Positions 44,898 through 53,718 of a stretch of 64,000 nt of DNA are shown here, piece by piece. The DNA is from Mycobacteriales bacterium. Lineage in GTDB: Bacteria; Actinomycetota; Actinomycetes; BP-191. The translations under genes and the position numbers were made by a program. Positions within the stretch are counted from its first letter, which is position 1. Every line of letters starts with the position of its first letter. Below the pieces are notes generated by a model. It did not search any database, was not told the origin of the DNA, and saw only the letters and a program-made list of their open reading frames with translations. Where the stretch lies: the NCBI GenBank assembly GCA_035714365.1, contig DASTMB010000010.1, forward strand, positions 1-64,000, read 5' to 3'.

Positions 44898-46087
44898 CGG
44901 TGAACGACCTGGTACGCGAGTACCTCCTGCTCGGGCTGCGGTTCGACCGGCTGGTCGACGGCTTCGTCGACGCCTACACCGGCGACCCGGCGTTGCGCGC
45001 GCAGGTGGGCAACGAGCCGGCGCCCGCCGCCGCCGACCTGGCGAAGCGGGCGCGGGAGCTGCGCGCCGAGCTGCCGTCCAGCGGCCTGCCGGACGACCGG
45101 GCCGCCTGGCTGGACGGCCAGCTCACCGGCCTGGAGACCAGCGGCCGCAAGCTCGCCGGCGAGGACGTCGGCTTCGTCGACGAGGTCGAGTCGTACTTCC
45201 AGGTGCGCATCGCGCCCGGCGACCCCGACGAGTACGAGGCCGCGCACCGGGCGCTGGACGAGCTGCTGCCCGGCGACGGGCCGCTGGCCGAGCGCTTCGT
45301 CTCCTGGCGGGAGCGCGAGGTCGTGCCGCCGGAACGGCTGCAGGCGGCGGTCGACGCGTTCAGCAGCGACCTGCGCGACCGGGTGCGGGCGACGTACCCG
45401 CTGCCGGAGGAGGAGACGGTCGAGTACCAGGTCGTCACCGGCAAGCCGTGGTCCGGCTTCAACTACTACCTCGGCGGCTACCGCTCCCGCGTCGCGATCA
45501 ACGCCGACCTGCCGGTCCGCAAGAGCGACCTGCCGAAGCTCGTCGCGCACGAGTCGTACCCCGGCCACCACACCGAGCACTGCCGCAAGGAACGCCTCCT
45601 GGTCGAGGGCGGCGCCCGCGCCGAACACACGGTGTTCCTCGTCAACACGCCCGAGTGCCTGATGGCCGAGGGGCTCGCCGACCTCGGCGTCCGCGTCGCC
45701 GTCGGCCCCGGGTGGGGCGCGTGGGCGCACGACGTCTACGCCGACCTCGGCATCGCGTTCGACGGCGCCGTCGCCGAGGCGGTCGGCCGCGCCGCGGCGC
45801 CGTTGAACAGCGTCCGCCAGGACGCCGCGATCATGCTCCAGGACCGAGGCGTGCCGGAGGACGAGGCGGTCGCCTACCTCGTCCGCTGGGGGCTGGTCGC
45901 GGAGGACCGCGCGCGCAAATCGCTCGCGTTCCTCACCGACCCGCTGTGGCGCGCGTACACGTCGACCTACGTCGAGGGGTACCGGCTGCTCGGCCGCTGG
46001 CTCGACGCCGGCGACGCGGGCGAGCGGTTCCGCCGGCTGCTGGACGAGCCGTTGACGCCGCGCGCGATCCAGGAGTCGCTGGCGTGA
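44894..46087 (+). CDS. DUF885-type metallopeptidase
   Basis: A 397-residue protein with HESYPGHHTEH, the HExxH-like zinc motif of DUF885 family proteins (here HExxxxHH), and nearby GLADLGVRVAV giving the second acidic region. A helical N-terminal half is typical. Cytoplasmic, with no signal peptide. The GTG 44894 overlaps the uppS stop (GTGA); another GTG at 44900 is possible. Shorter than the usual DUF885 (about 550-600 residues). Peptidase activity is inferred from the zinc motif. Confidence 0.78.
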   Translation: MTVNDLVREYLLLGLRFDRLVDGFVDAYTGDPALRAQVGNEPAPAAADLAKRARELRAELPSSGLPDDRAAWLDGQLTGLETSGRKLAGEDVGFVDEVESYFQVRIAPGDPDEYEAAHRALDELLPGDGPLAERFVSWREREVVPPERLQAAVDAFSSDLRDRVRATYPLPEEETVEYQVVTGKPWSGFNYYLGGYRSRVAINADLPVRKSDLPKLVAHESYPGHHTEHCRKERLLVEGGARAEHTVFLVNTPECLMAEGLADLGVRVAVGPGWGAWAHDVYADLGIAFDGAVAEAVGRAAAPLNSVRQDAAIMLQDRGVPEDEAVAYLVRWGLVAEDRARKSLAFLTDPLWRAYTSTYVEGYRLLGRWLDAGDAGERFRRLLDEPLTPRAIQESLA

Positions 46088-46518
46088 CCGTCAAGGACAC
46101 CGGCGCGCGCCTGATCACCGGCTTCCACCACGCGCTGCTGCGCGTCACCGGCGGCCCGGTAGGCCGCTCGCTGGCCGGCATGCCGGTGGTCGTGCTGCAC
46201 ACCACCGGCCGGAGGTCGGGGGAGCCGCGACGCACCATGCTCACCGCGCCGGTGGTCGACGGCGACACGGTCGTGCTCGTCGCGTCGTACGGCGGCGACG
46301 ACCGGCACCCGGCCTGGTACCTCAACCTCACCGCGAACCCCGACGTCGAGGTCGAGCTGCACGGCGCCACCCGGCCGATGCGCGCGCGGACCGCGACCGC
46401 CGAGGAGAAGGCGGCGTACTGGCCGCGGATCACCAAGGCGTACCGCGGCTACGCCGCCTACCAACGGCGCACCGACCGGGACATCCCGGTCGTGCTCCTC
46501 ACACCTAGAACGGCTTGA
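46084..46518 (+). CDS. Deazaflavin (F420)-dependent nitroreductase, Ddn family
   Basis: A 144-residue protein with VVVLHTTGRRSGEPRRTMLT, VLVASYGGDDRHPAWYLNLT and ANPDVEVELHG, the classic Ddn/Rv3547-family motifs. These split-barrel proteins bind F420H2 and reduce quinones or nitro-compounds. GTG 46084 overlaps the DUF885 stop (GTGA). It overlaps the convergent secreted peptide by 14 bases. Presence implies F420, consistent with an actinobacterium. Confidence 0.92.
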   Translation: MTVKDTGARLITGFHHALLRVTGGPVGRSLAGMPVVVLHTTGRRSGEPRRTMLTAPVVDGDTVVLVASYGGDDRHPAWYLNLTANPDVEVELHGATRPMRARTATAEEKAAYWPRITKAYRGYAAYQRRTDRDIPVVLLTPRTA

Positions 46519-46660
46519 GGCAGAGCTGCGAGACGTACGGGCAGAGCGGGCCGCGCGGGCAGTAGTCCGGCGTGCAGGCGCTCGCCGGGGCCGCGGACAG
46601 CGCGAGGCCGCCGGTGACGGCGACGGTCGCGGCGGCCAGGGTGAGCAGGCGGCGGGTCAT
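46505..46660 (-). CDS. 51-residue secreted four-cysteine peptide
   Basis: A 51-residue protein from the ATG 46660 (MTRRLLTLAAATVAVTGG; AAGGGAA upstream). A signal peptide ends APASA, and the mature part is only CTPDYCPRGPLCPYVSQLCL plus KPF. It is 23 residues with four cysteines, so two disulfides are possible in a very small scaffold. No family recognised; a longer start upstream at 46717 has no merit. It overlaps the convergent nitroreductase gene by 14 bases. Confidence 0.65.
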   Translation of the reverse strand: MTRRLLTLAAATVAVTGGLALSAAPASACTPDYCPRGPLCPYVSQLCLKPF

Positions 46661-46673
46661 GCGGTTCCCTTCG

Positions 46674-48587
46674 TCAGTGGCGACGGTAGGCGAGGATGCG
46701 GTTGAGGACCTGGCCACCGGTGATCGTGACGCCGTAGTCCTTCAGCCCCTCGACGTGGTCGTTGCTCTCGGTCGGGGTCGGCAGCAGCGCGCCGAAGATC
46801 GACACGGTGCCCCGCCCGTACGGCATCGACCCGAGCGCCGTGAACGCCCCGGTCGCGTCGCTGACCGTGCCCACCGTCGTGCCCTTCAACCGCGCCCACT
46901 CGGTCGTCGTCACGCCGTAGTGCGGGGCCTCGTTCTCCGGGCCGAAGCCGAGCGGCACCTCGTAGTAGGTCTGGCTCGACGTGTCGGAGAGGTCGTGCTC
47001 CCACGGCGAGTCGTGCGTGCCGAAGTCGATGTGCCCGGCGTTGGTGCGGGCGGTGCGCATCGCGCCGTCGCCGCTGACGCCGAAGTAGCGGCTGAACGGC
47101 ACCGCCGCGTCGGTGAGCAGGAGCTGCCCGCCGCCGCGCACGAACGCCTGGATCGCCGCGCGGTATCGCGCGGTGTCGACCCGGCGGCCGCGCGCGTCCA
47201 CCGGCATCGCCACGTCGTCCAGCACCAGCGTGTCGTAGCGCGACAGCCGCGCCGTGCCGTTGGCGATGTCGGCGCTGTAGAGGCGGTCCACGGTGCCGTG
47301 CGAGGCGGCGCGCAGGTCGTCGAAGTAGCGCATCCGGCTCACGTCGTACTGCTTCGGCCGGTCGCCCTTCTCCGGCGTGTAGCCGAGCCCGTCGGACGAG
47401 CGCACCCGCCGCGGGTCGAACGCGTACGCGACCTTGCCGAGCTTCAGCGACGGCCGCACCTGGTCGGTCACCAGCGCCTCGACCATCAGCGTCTCGATGA
47501 TCCCCTGCACGCCCGCCACGTGCGCCTGCTCCAGCGGCGCGAACCACGCGTTCATCGGCACGCTGTGCGAGAGGAAGTTCTCCGCGTCGATCTCGATCGC
47601 GCCGCGCTCCTGCGCGAGCCAGTCGCCCATGAACCCGCCGTCGTCGTAGCCGACCACGTCGTAGCCGGTGGCGGCGTTCGACGGCGCCTGCACCCCGGCC
47701 GCGTCCGTCGCCAGGCCCAGCACGACGTTCTGCTCCGCGAACTTCCGCTCGACGGAACGGATCATCCGCCTGCCGAGCTGGAGCTCCTGCGCCTGCTGCT
47801 TCGGCGTCCACTGCGCCGCCGGCCACATCAGGTCGGCGTACGCCTGGTTGTCGGAGTTCAGCTCGCCGTGGATGTCGCTCGCCGTCGCGATCCTCCCCAG
47901 CGACCGGACGAACGCCGTCCACCCCTTCGACTCCGGGTCGCTCAACGGCGTCGCCGGGCGGTTGGTCCAGCCGACCGTCGGGAACTCGCGGTTCAGGTCG
48001 GTGCCCTTGTCGTTGCCGCGCTCGAACACGCCGTTGCCGAGGTCGCCGGCCGCCCAGCCGTCGACGTTGACGACGCCGAGCCACACCTCGGTGTGCGCGA
48101 GCACGTAGTCGAGCGGCTTCTTCACGTCGCCCGAGTACAGCGGGTGCTTGCGGTCGCTCTGCCACCAGCGCGCGACGTTCTCGACGTAACGCAGCCCGCC
48201 CTCGCGGCCGGCCGGCTCGTTGCCATGCACCGACAGCGAGACGACGACCTTCTTCTTCGGCCCCTTGACCTTCTCGTCGGTGAGCCGGATCACCGGGATC
48301 TGCCGGCCGCCCGCGGAGACGTACTCCTTGTGGCGCGTCCACTCGGCGAGCGTGCGCACCTCGACCACCTGCGGCGCGAGCTTCTCGATCGCCTTCAGCG
48401 CCGGGAACGCCTCGCTGCCGTACTGGAGGAACGTCGTGGTGGTGAGCGGGTCGGCGATGACTCGGTTGCCGCACGCGGCCGCAGGCACGGTGCCGGTGCA
48501 GGTCGGGACGGCGTTGCCGGACTGGGTGGCGACGGCGAGGGTGGCGAGGACAGCGGCCAACGACGCGGCGAGGGGGCTTCGGCGCAT
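46674..48587 (-). CDS. Secreted M14 zinc carboxypeptidase-like protein
   Basis: A 637-residue secreted protein with a signal peptide from the ATG 48587. The M14 fold shows HxxE in SLSVHGNEPAGREG, the third zinc His in TASDIHGELNSD, and VWLGVVNVDGWA. The C-terminal 200 residues add a second domain (DTLVLDDVAMPVDARGR, FVRGGGQLLLTDAAV) resembling a flavodoxin- or glutamine-amidotransferase-like fold. It probably digests peptides or peptidoglycan stems outside the cell. A GGAGGAAG hairpin lies before the start. Confidence 0.88.
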   Translation of the reverse strand: MRRSPLAASLAAVLATLAVATQSGNAVPTCTGTVPAAACGNRVIADPLTTTTFLQYGSEAFPALKAIEKLAPQVVEVRTLAEWTRHKEYVSAGGRQIPVIRLTDEKVKGPKKKVVVSLSVHGNEPAGREGGLRYVENVARWWQSDRKHPLYSGDVKKPLDYVLAHTEVWLGVVNVDGWAAGDLGNGVFERGNDKGTDLNREFPTVGWTNRPATPLSDPESKGWTAFVRSLGRIATASDIHGELNSDNQAYADLMWPAAQWTPKQQAQELQLGRRMIRSVERKFAEQNVVLGLATDAAGVQAPSNAATGYDVVGYDDGGFMGDWLAQERGAIEIDAENFLSHSVPMNAWFAPLEQAHVAGVQGIIETLMVEALVTDQVRPSLKLGKVAYAFDPRRVRSSDGLGYTPEKGDRPKQYDVSRMRYFDDLRAASHGTVDRLYSADIANGTARLSRYDTLVLDDVAMPVDARGRRVDTARYRAAIQAFVRGGGQLLLTDAAVPFSRYFGVSGDGAMRTARTNAGHIDFGTHDSPWEHDLSDTSSQTYYEVPLGFGPENEAPHYGVTTTEWARLKGTTVGTVSDATGAFTALGSMPYGRGTVSIFGALLPTPTESNDHVEGLKDYGVTITGGQVLNRILAYRRH

Positions 48588-48589
48588 AC

Positions 48590-48621
48590 GGAGGAAGTTC
48601 CGCGCCGCCCCCGCTTCCTCC
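48590..48621 (-). promoter_or_regulatory. Hairpin that could hide an SD-like sequence before the M14 gene
   Basis: On the minus strand GGAGGAAG (48621-48614) pairs with CTTCCTCC (48597-48590), an 8-bp stem in the 48-base gap before the M14 ATG. GGAGGAAG is SD-like but 26 bases from the start, and the bases next to the ATG are anti-SD-like. It may be an attenuator, or a weak terminator of the preceding gene. Confidence 0.4.
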
Positions 48622-48635
48622 TGCTAGCGCTGTGG

Positions 48636-49139
48636 TCAGCCCCGCCAGTCGAGCGTCGTGATCATCCCGGTCATCTCCACCGGGTTGCCGATGCGGCAGG
48701 CTCCCGCCTTGTGGGTGTGGATCAGGTACACGGCGGGGTACTTGCCGGGCGGCAGCGGCACGCCGTGCGAGTCGACGCCGTTGAACGTCAGCATGACCTC
48801 GCGGTCAGCGGCCGCGAACGGACCGGCCGTCGCGCTGAGCACCGCGGGCGCCGCGGCGGCCCGGATGTCGATGTTGCTGCTCGACGGTGTACCCGGTGGC
48901 AGCACGTGAACCTGGACCCGCTCGACCACGTACTCGGCCCGGCCGCGCCAGAACTCGATCCCGAGCGACATCCCGCGCCGTGCCGGGACCGTCTTGAACT
49001 GCACGAGCGACGGCGTCACCGAGTACTGCGGCTTCGCGCAGCTCCCCGGGATCATCGTGTGGGTCTCCGGCGCGCTGTGCGCGCACCCCGACAGCAGGGT
49101 CGTGGCCGCCGCGACCGCCAGCGTCCAGCGATTCGTCAT
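48636..49139 (-). CDS. Small secreted lipoprotein
   Basis: A 167-residue lipoprotein, ATG 49139 with GAGGGAG before it. The lipobox LSGC gives Cys19. The mature region has a beta-rich pattern (YVVERVQVHVLPPGT, DREVMLTFNGVDSHG, PLPPGKYPAVYLIHTH) with two cysteines (GSC and GAC). It may be an immunoglobulin-like extracellular domain. Family and role unknown. It is in the same orientation as the M14 peptidase and the surface protein. Confidence 0.65.
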   Translation of the reverse strand: MTNRWTLAVAAATTLLSGCAHSAPETHTMIPGSCAKPQYSVTPSLVQFKTVPARRGMSLGIEFWRGRAEYVVERVQVHVLPPGTPSSSNIDIRAAAAPAVLSATAGPFAAADREVMLTFNGVDSHGVPLPPGKYPAVYLIHTHKAGACRIGNPVEMTGMITTLDWRG

Positions 49140-49156
49140 GGTGCGCTCCCTCGTCA

Positions 49157-50191
49157 TCAGCACTTGTCCCACCCTGTGGCCGTGACCTTGTAGTAGGGCT
49201 GCTGTGCCCAACACGTCCGCGGGTCATTGTCGTTGCTGCCGTGATATTCAGCCCAGGGCATCCACGCTCGGTTGACGTGGTGCCCGAACAGCGCGGCCCC
49301 CTGGTTCGGCGAGACCGCCCACAGCCACATGTCGGCGCACCGCCAGTTCGTCTCCGCCACGACGCTCGGGGTCGCCTCGGCCGTCGTCGCCATCACCGAC
49401 GTCCAGACGCGGCTGTTGTCGACGTAGGCGTCGTAGTGCAGGTCGAACGTCGGATCGGTGCTGTTCACGTGGATGATCCGGAACGTGTGGTAGCCGGGGC
49501 GCACTGGCACGCCCCGTAGCGTCGTGAGCGTCTCGCCGAAGTCCGCGTAGCTGCCCTCGCCGAAGAACGCCTTCGGCGTGTCCGCCGCATCGAGCTGGCC
49601 GCCGCCAGCCGAGATGTACCAGCCGAGCTGGAAGAAGCGCTCCTGCGAGTCCTCAGCGCTGAGGACGACGTCGGCCGCCGTCTCGGACTGCCCGCGCAGG
49701 TTCTCCTTCGTCCACTCGGGGACGTAGAGGATCCCCTCGACGCCGTCGACGTTCGTGTTCGACTGTTCGTCGGCACCGGCCGCGCCGACGACGATGTGGT
49801 CCCCGGGGCCGTGGGCGCCGCAGTCGAGGCCGGCGTTCGCGTCCGCGGTCGCCGGGCGGTCGCAGGGGCCGGTGCCCGCGTTGACGACGATCTCCGGCGG
49901 GTCGACATGCACGACGGGGTCGTTCGGTGTGGGCGTGGCCGGCGCAGGCAGAGTCGGCGTGGCGGACGGGGTCGGTGGCGGCGGCAGGACCGGCTGCGGC
50001 GCTCCGAGCTGGCCGTCCGGCGGTGCCGCGGTCGCGAGGTCCACGGCGGTGTCCGGCGCGACGCCGTCGACCGCCGTCGTCCCGACGCAGGGTCCCACTG
50101 CGTCCGCCGGGAGCGGCGCCGACAATGCCGCGAAGAGAACGGCCGCGGCTGCGGCGTGTCGGCCGCGACGGCGCGCTTCCGGATGGCGCAT
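49157..50191 (-). CDS. Secreted surface protein with Pro-rich linker
   Basis: A 344-residue protein started at the ATG 50191 (MRHPEARRRGRH), giving a signal peptide ending ADA. A linker of about 45 residues rich in Pro, Thr and Ala follows. Then comes a domain with IVVGAAGADEQSNTNVDGVE and several aromatic segments (FQLGWYISAGGG, YHTFRIIHVNSTDPTFDLHY, WRCADMWLWAV). The overall look is a lectin-like or jelly-roll secreted domain. Six cysteines are present in the mature form. Function unknown. Confidence 0.65.
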   Translation of the reverse strand: MRHPEARRRGRHAAAAAVLFAALSAPLPADAVGPCVGTTAVDGVAPDTAVDLATAAPPDGQLGAPQPVLPPPPTPSATPTLPAPATPTPNDPVVHVDPPEIVVNAGTGPCDRPATADANAGLDCGAHGPGDHIVVGAAGADEQSNTNVDGVEGILYVPEWTKENLRGQSETAADVVLSAEDSQERFFQLGWYISAGGGQLDAADTPKAFFGEGSYADFGETLTTLRGVPVRPGYHTFRIIHVNSTDPTFDLHYDAYVDNSRVWTSVMATTAEATPSVVAETNWRCADMWLWAVSPNQGAALFGHHVNRAWMPWAEYHGSNDNDPRTCWAQQPYYKVTATGWDKC

Positions 50192-50304
50192 GAGAATCCC
50201 CCGACTCCCCCGTAATGCGATCACCGTAACGGCGGGGCGATTCGCGTCAAGGAGCACGATTCACCCCCGTAGTGGCCGGTACGCGACATCGGGCGTGTCG
50301 CTGC

Positions 50305-50464
50305 ACGGTGGCGCCGCGCGGCGCCCGTACCGTCGGAGACGGCGGCCGGCAACCAGCCGCGCCGTCCTCGGGAGGCCCCGCTGCCCACAGGCGAGAGGGC
50401 CGGCGCCCGGCCCTTGTGGCCCGGTCCCGGACCCGTCGAGAGAGGGCGCCGCCGCGCGGCGCCC
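50305..50464 (+). promoter_or_regulatory. Structured leader of the PIN-PhoH gene
   Basis: Four GC hairpins are stacked in the 290-base gap before phoH: ACGGT/GGCGCC pairing about a GCGC loop (50305-50333); GACGGCGGC with CGGCAACCA loop (50338-50366); GGGCCG/CGGCCC (50397-50413); and GGGCGCC/GGCGCCC (50444-50464), which ends 8 bases before an alternative ATG. The first and last resemble each other. It is a candidate regulatory leader but could be chance in GC-rich DNA. Confidence 0.4.
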
Positions 50465-50481
50465 CGGGTGGGATGCGCCCC

Positions 50482-51789
50482 ATGACCCGTGCCAAGAACG
50501 CGCCGCTGTCCTACGTCATCGACACCAGCGTGCTGCTGTCGGACCCGGCGGCGATCTACCGGTTCGCCGAGCACGAGGTGGTGCTGCCGCTCGTGGTCAT
50601 CGGGGAGCTGGAGGACAAGCGCGCCCATCCGGAGCTCGGCTACTTCGCGCGGACGGCGCTGCGGCTGCTGGACGACCTGCGCATCCGGCACGGCCGGCTG
50701 GACGAGCCGTTGCCGGTCAACGACCTCGGCGGGACGTTGCGCGTCGAGCTGAACCACAGCGACCCGTCGGTGCTGCCGGCCGGGTTCCGCGCCGACGGCA
50801 ACGACCACCGCATCCTCGCCGTGGCGTTGAACCTGGCGGCGGACGGCCGCGCGGTGACGCTGGTGTCGAAGGACCTGCCGTTGCGGGTGAAGGCGGCGAG
50901 CGTCGGCATCGACGCCGACGAGTACCGCGCGGAGCTGGCGGTCGACGCGGGCTGGACCGGCATGGCCGAGCTCGAGGTGCCGTCGGAGACGATCGACGCG
51001 CTGTTCGCCAACGACACCGCCGACGTCGAGGAGGCACGCGACCTGCCCTGCCACACCGGGCTGGTGCTAGTCGGCGACCGTTCGCACGCGCTGGCGCGGG
51101 TGCTGCCGGACAAGTCGGTACGGCTGATCCGCGGCGACCGCGACGCGTTCGGGGTGCACGGCCGCAGCGCGGAGCAGCGGGTCGCGCTGGACCTGCTGCT
51201 CGACCCCGACATCGGCATCGTGTCGCTGGGCGGGCGCGCCGGCACCGGCAAGTCGGCGCTGGCGCTCTGCGCCGGTCTGGAGGCGGTGCTGGAACGCCGC
51301 GCCCACAAGCGGGTCGTGGTGTTCCGGCCGCTGTACGCGGTCGGCGGGCAGGACCTCGGCTACCTGCCGGGCAGCGAGGGCGACAAGATGGCGCCGTGGG
51401 CGCAGGCCGTCTACGACACTCTCGGCGCGTTGGTCGCCGAGGAGGTCATCGACGAGATCGTGCACCGCGAGCTGCTGGAGGTGCTGCCGCTCACGCACAT
51501 CCGCGGCCGGTCGCTGCACGACGCGTTCGTCATCGTCGACGAGGCCCAGTCGCTCGAACGCGGCGTGCTGCTGACGGTGCTGTCCCGCATCGGCGCCAAC
51601 TCCCGCGTCGTCCTCACCCACGACGTCGCGCAGCGCGACAACCTGCGGGTCGGCCGCCACGACGGCGTGGCCGCGGTGATCGAGGCGTTGAAGGGCCACC
51701 CGCTGTTCGCGCACGTGACGCTGACGCGTTCGGAACGTTCCCCGATCGCCGCGCTGGTCACGGAATTGCTGGAGGACCTGCCGCTGTGA
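50482..51789 (+). CDS. phoH2: PIN-PhoH fusion protein (PhoH2)
   Basis: A 435-residue protein. N-terminal PIN domain: [30 protein letters not shown], and [13 protein letters not shown] bring the catalytic acidic residues. C-terminal PhoH helicase-like ATPase: Walker [15 protein letters not shown] and Walker [15 protein letters not shown]. This fusion unwinds and cleaves RNA; in mycobacteria (Rv1095) it is linked to a small upstream phoAT peptide. ATG 50482 is used with GGTGGGA upstream; an ATG at 50473 is possible. A coding sequence for a PhoAT-like peptide is not obvious in the leader. Confidence 0.94.
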   Translation: MTRAKNAPLSYVIDTSVLLSDPAAIYRFAEHEVVLPLVVIGELEDKRAHPELGYFARTALRLLDDLRIRHGRLDEPLPVNDLGGTLRVELNHSDPSVLPAGFRADGNDHRILAVALNLAADGRAVTLVSKDLPLRVKAASVGIDADEYRAELAVDAGWTGMAELEVPSETIDALFANDTADVEEARDLPCHTGLVLVGDRSHALARVLPDKSVRLIRGDRDAFGVHGRSAEQRVALDLLLDPDIGIVSLGGRAGTGKSALALCAGLEAVLERRAHKRVVVFRPLYAVGGQDLGYLPGSEGDKMAPWAQAVYDTLGALVAEEVIDEIVHRELLEVLPLTHIRGRSLHDAFVIVDEAQSLERGVLLTVLSRIGANSRVVLTHDVAQRDNLRVGRHDGVAAVIEALKGHPLFAHVTLTRSERSPIAALVTELLEDLPL

Positions 51790-51808
51790 ACCGATAGGGT
51801 TCGGCCTC

Positions 51809-52939
51809 GTGGCGGAACCCAGGAAGACAGCGACGAAGCGCACCACGACAGCGGCGAAGAAGGCCCCCGCGCAGGCACCGGCGAAGGCGGCGCGACCGCG
51901 CAAGCCGGCCGCCCTCGCGGTCCCCGAGCCCCCTCCCGAGACGCCGGAGCCGGAGCCCGTTCCGGTCGTGGACACCCGGCCGAACGCCATCGAGGTCACC
52001 GGCCTGCGGCGGTCGTTCAAGGGCGGCGTCGACGCCGTCCGCGGCGTCGACCTGACGGTGCGCGAGGGGGAGGTCTTCGGCTTCCTCGGCCCGAACGGCG
52101 CCGGCAAGACGACGACCGTCCGCATGCTCTGCACGCTGCTGCCGCTGTCCGGCGGCGCCGCGCGGGTGGCCGGGCACGACGTCGTGCGCGAGCCGGCGGC
52201 GGTGCGCCGGCGGATCGGCGTGGCGTTGCAGGAGATCGGGCTGGACCCGTTGCAGACGGCGCGCGAGCTGCTCGAGCTCCAGTGCGGCCTGTACGGCATG
52301 GACCCGGCGCGGTCGCGCACCCGGGCCGCCGAGCTGCTCGAGCTGGTCGGCCTCACCGAGGCCGCGAACCGCCGCACCAAGACGTTCTCCGGCGGCATGA
52401 AGCGCCGCCTCGACCTGGCCAGCGCGCTCGTCCACTCGCCGAGCGTGCTGTTCCTGGACGAGCCGACCACCGGCCTCGACCCCGCGTCGCGCGCGACGGT
52501 GTGGGAGGAGGTCAGACGCATCAACGACTCCGGCACGACGGTGTTCCTCACGACGCAGTACCTGGAGGAGGCCGACCAGCTCTGCGACCGGCTCGCGATC
52601 ATCGACCACGGCGAGATCGTGGCGGCGGGCACGCCGGAGGAGCTGAAGTCGTCCATGGGCCACGACGTCGTCACGCTCACCCTGCCGCCCGCCGGGCACG
52701 AGGCGGCCCGCGCGGCGGTCGACGGGCTGCCGGGCCTCCAGCAGGTCGTGGCCGAGCGCGACGCGCTCGCGCTCTACGTCGACAACGGCGCCGAGTGCAT
52801 CCCCGAGCTGGTCCGGCTGCTCGACAAGGCCGGCGTCACCGCGCGCGCGATCTCGGTCGCGCGGCCGACGCTGGACGACGTGTTCCTGAAGGCGACGGGC
52901 CGCCGGCTCGAGGGCGACGAGGAGGGGAGCGACGCATGA
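51809..52939 (+). CDS. ABC exporter ATPase with H1-like N-terminal extension
   Basis: A 376-residue ATPase. The first 50 or so residues are Lys/Ala/Pro-rich and then acidic (KRTTTAAKKAPAQAPAKAAR), histone-H1-like and absent from normal family members. Then Walker A GPNGAGKTTTVRML, signature FSGGMKRRLDLASAL, Walker B VLFLDEPTTGLDPAS and a DrrA-type C-terminal part follow. The GTG 51809 is 8 bases after TAGGGT, so the message may be leaderless. It pairs with the permease that follows. Confidence 0.9.
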   Translation: MAEPRKTATKRTTTAAKKAPAQAPAKAARPRKPAALAVPEPPPETPEPEPVPVVDTRPNAIEVTGLRRSFKGGVDAVRGVDLTVREGEVFGFLGPNGAGKTTTVRMLCTLLPLSGGAARVAGHDVVREPAAVRRRIGVALQEIGLDPLQTARELLELQCGLYGMDPARSRTRAAELLELVGLTEAANRRTKTFSGGMKRRLDLASALVHSPSVLFLDEPTTGLDPASRATVWEEVRRINDSGTTVFLTTQYLEEADQLCDRLAIIDHGEIVAAGTPEELKSSMGHDVVTLTLPPAGHEAARAAVDGLPGLQQVVAERDALALYVDNGAECIPELVRLLDKAGVTARAISVARPTLDDVFLKATGRRLEGDEEGSDA

Positions 52940-53694
52940 AGGTCCTCTGGCTGCTGACCAAGCGCGCGGTGCGCGAGGCGGTGCGCACGCCCGAGGCGAC
53001 CGTGCCGCTGCTGTTCATCCCGGTGTTCTTCCTGCTCATCAACCTCGGCCAGCTCGGGAAGCAGTTCGACCCGGACACGACGCCGTTCCTGCACGGGCAG
53101 AACTACGCGGCGTTCCAGCTCCCGGTGTCGCTGATCTTCGCGGTCATCGGCATCGGCAGCGGCCTGGCGCTGGTGACCGAGATCGAGAACGGCTACTTCG
53201 ACAAGTTCCTCGTCGCGCCGATCCCGCGCGTGACGATCCTGCTCGGCCGGCTCGGCGCCGACTTCATCCGCAACCTGCTCACCGCGACCGTCGTGCTCGC
53301 CATCGGGCTCGCGGTCGGCGTGCGGATCGAGGCGGGCGTCCTCGGCGCGGTCGTGCTGGTGCTGCTCTGCGCGTTCTTCGGGATGGCGTACGGCGGCAGC
53401 GCGATCCTCATCGCGTTGAAGACCGGCAACACGCAGGCGGTCAACCTGGCGTCGCTGGTGTTCTTCCCGCTGCTGTTCCTCTCGCCGAACGTCGTGCCGC
53501 GCAGCTTCATGCAGGGCTGGCTCCAGGCGCTCGCGCGGTTCAACCCGGTCACCTACGTGCTGGAGGGCACCCGCTCGCTCGTGCTCGACGGGTGGGTGTG
53601 GGAACGCCTCGCCGCGTGCCTGCTGGTGACGTTCGCGACCGCTGTGGTGCTGCTCGGCCTGTCGGTCCGCGCGATGCGGTCGTACGGCTCGTAG
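52936..53694 (+). CDS. ABC-2 type exporter permease
   Basis: A 252-residue polytopic permease with the ABC-2 pattern: VPLLFIPVFFLLINLGQLG, a TEIENGYFDKFLVAP coupling region and SFMQGWLQALARFNPVTYVL near the C terminus. ATG 52936 overlaps the ATPase stop (ATGA). DrrB-like; substrate unknown. It is the second ABC-2 exporter of the window, without an adjacent MarR gene. Confidence 0.9.
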   Translation: MKVLWLLTKRAVREAVRTPEATVPLLFIPVFFLLINLGQLGKQFDPDTTPFLHGQNYAAFQLPVSLIFAVIGIGSGLALVTEIENGYFDKFLVAPIPRVTILLGRLGADFIRNLLTATVVLAIGLAVGVRIEAGVLGAVVLVLLCAFFGMAYGGSAILIALKTGNTQAVNLASLVFFPLLFLSPNVVPRSFMQGWLQALARFNPVTYVLEGTRSLVLDGWVWERLAACLLVTFATAVVLLGLSVRAMRSYGS

Positions 53695-53707
53695 CCGTAC
53701 GACCGCA
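53675..53707. terminator. Perfect 15-bp hairpin spanning the permease stop codon
   Basis: TGCGGTCGTACGGCT (53675-53689) pairs exactly with AGCCGTACGACCGCA (53693-53707) around CGT. The TAG stop of the permease (53692-53694) lies at the loop and first stem position, so the last six codons form the stem. It lies between convergent genes and likely stops both transcripts. Confidence 0.75.
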
Positions 53708-53718
53708 CCCGCGCGTCC

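Noticed and set aside
50338-50366. SAM-riboswitch-like CGGCAACC in the phoH leader
   Set aside because: Only the short string matches; the remaining conserved riboswitch helices are not seen, and the downstream gene is not in methionine metabolism.
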